Source: an uncultured Verrucomicrobiota bacterium
GTDB lineage: Bacteria > Verrucomicrobiota > Kiritimatiellia > CAIQIC01 > Lenti-01
Direction: 5' to 3'
DNA length: 64,000 nucleotides
Assembly (NCBI GenBank): GCA_937860055.1
Contig: CALMBO010000026.1
Coordinates: forward strand, 186,001-250,000
Positions within the stretch are counted from its first letter, which is position 1, and the number at the start of each line of letters is the position of its first letter. Below are positions 63,758-64,000 of the stretch, in pieces. The notes beneath the pieces were generated by a model. It was not told the DNA's origin, made no database searches, and worked only from the letters and a program-made list of their open reading frames with translations. The translations under genes were made by a program, and so were the position numbers.

Positions 63758-64000
63758 CTACGGCGCGAGGACGGCGGCGTTCTTGAGGAGGTCGAGGAAT
63801 TCGCGGCGATAGCCGTTGGGATCGTCGCCGATAGCGGAGGAAGCCCACGCGACGACTTCGCGGAAGGAGAGGGGGGGAATGGCGGAATCTCCGCGCATGA
63901 GGAAGCCGGCGGCGGCGACGCCGGCGGCGAAGCGGAAGTCCCCGGAGGCATTCTCGAAGTCGGAGAAGGAGCCGGTGTAGGGAACCTCGATCTTGGTGCT
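63758..64000 (-). CDS. VWA-domain protein, YfbK-like C-terminus (partial)
   Basis: Eighty C-terminal residues; the start lies beyond the window. The visible part has YTGSFSDFENASGDFRFAAG and AIGDDPNGYRREFLDLLKNA, matching the C-terminal domain that follows the von Willebrand A domain in YfbK-type proteins (DUF3520). Such proteins are often secreted lipoproteins. It ends in TAG at 63758-63760 and lies upstream of the large TPR gene on the same strand. Confidence 0.75.
   Translation of the reverse strand, partial: STKIEVPYTGSFSDFENASGDFRFAAGVAAAGFLMRGDSAIPPLSFREVVAWASSAIGDDPNGYRREFLDLLKNAAVLAP

Overview
The window is about two-thirds G+C, densely coding, and carries 75 protein genes (one cut at each end), one tRNA and a near-complete S10-spc-alpha ribosomal cluster. 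Lipopolysaccharide-type sugar genes (GmhA, a GmhB-like phosphatase, UDP-glucuronate 4-epimerase), an outer-membrane beta-barrel protein and an RseP protease point to a diderm. Zinc-ribbon membrane proteins with a CIHCGYNLKTG-type motif, a TlpA thioredoxin fused to an SHD1-like segment, a missing rpmD (L30) and PVC-style repeats suggest the PVC superphylum, perhaps Kiritimatiellota. The lineage is an inference and was not tested against a database.

Layout. 1-2012: end of ahcY, a REP-like hairpin pair, rlmN. 2091-4586 (minus): glyS and a zinc-ribbon protein. 4730-9376: a paaK-like ligase, an SDR reductase and a PEP/pyruvate-binding protein in one tight operon. 9404-9583: a 180-bp near-palindrome between convergent genes. 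9623-14011 (minus): GmhB-like phosphatase, sugar transferase, STAS protein, secreted protein, DnaJ-type chaperone, coiled-coil protein. 14156-22851: tRNA-Leu(CAG), ruvB, UDP-GlcA epimerase, purA-uppS-cdsA-rseP, small membrane proteins, gmhA. 22900-28971: PfkB kinase, cardiolipin synthase, a TRAP transporter with a UspA protein. 29117-33010 (minus): dapA-dapB-folK-panB-panC. 33132-39909: SpoIIE-type phosphatase, beta-barrel protein, secreted cyclophilin, large duplicated secreted protein. 40151-58041: fusA through rplQ on one strand. 58114-64000 (minus): TlpA-like protein, DNA alkyltransferase, lipid kinase, large TPR protein, and the end of a VWA protein.

The ribosomal block is the functional core: EF-G, ribosomal proteins, SecY, adenylate kinase, methionine aminopeptidase, IF-1 and RNA polymerase alpha lie in the classical order. 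Exceptions are a membrane-anchored coiled-coil gene inserted between rpsS and rplV, no rpmD, and no rpsL, rpsG or tuf beside fusA. A sigma70-like promoter sits in an AT-rich island inside the 3' part of fusA and could drive the ribosomal genes separately. PurA-UppS-CdsA-RseP and the aminosugar genes link purine, undecaprenyl and phospholipid synthesis to envelope building; dapAB, panBC and folK supply lysine/peptidoglycan precursor, pantothenate and folate.

Several genes that begin transcription units have a promoter-like pair whose -10 element ends only 6-10 nt before the start codon, with no properly spaced Shine-Dalgarno sequence. Genes inside operons usually do have one. This suggests that leaderless transcripts are common here. 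No intergenic stretch exceeds 300 bases; the longest (9377-9622, 25369-25590, 39910-40150) all hold inverted repeats.
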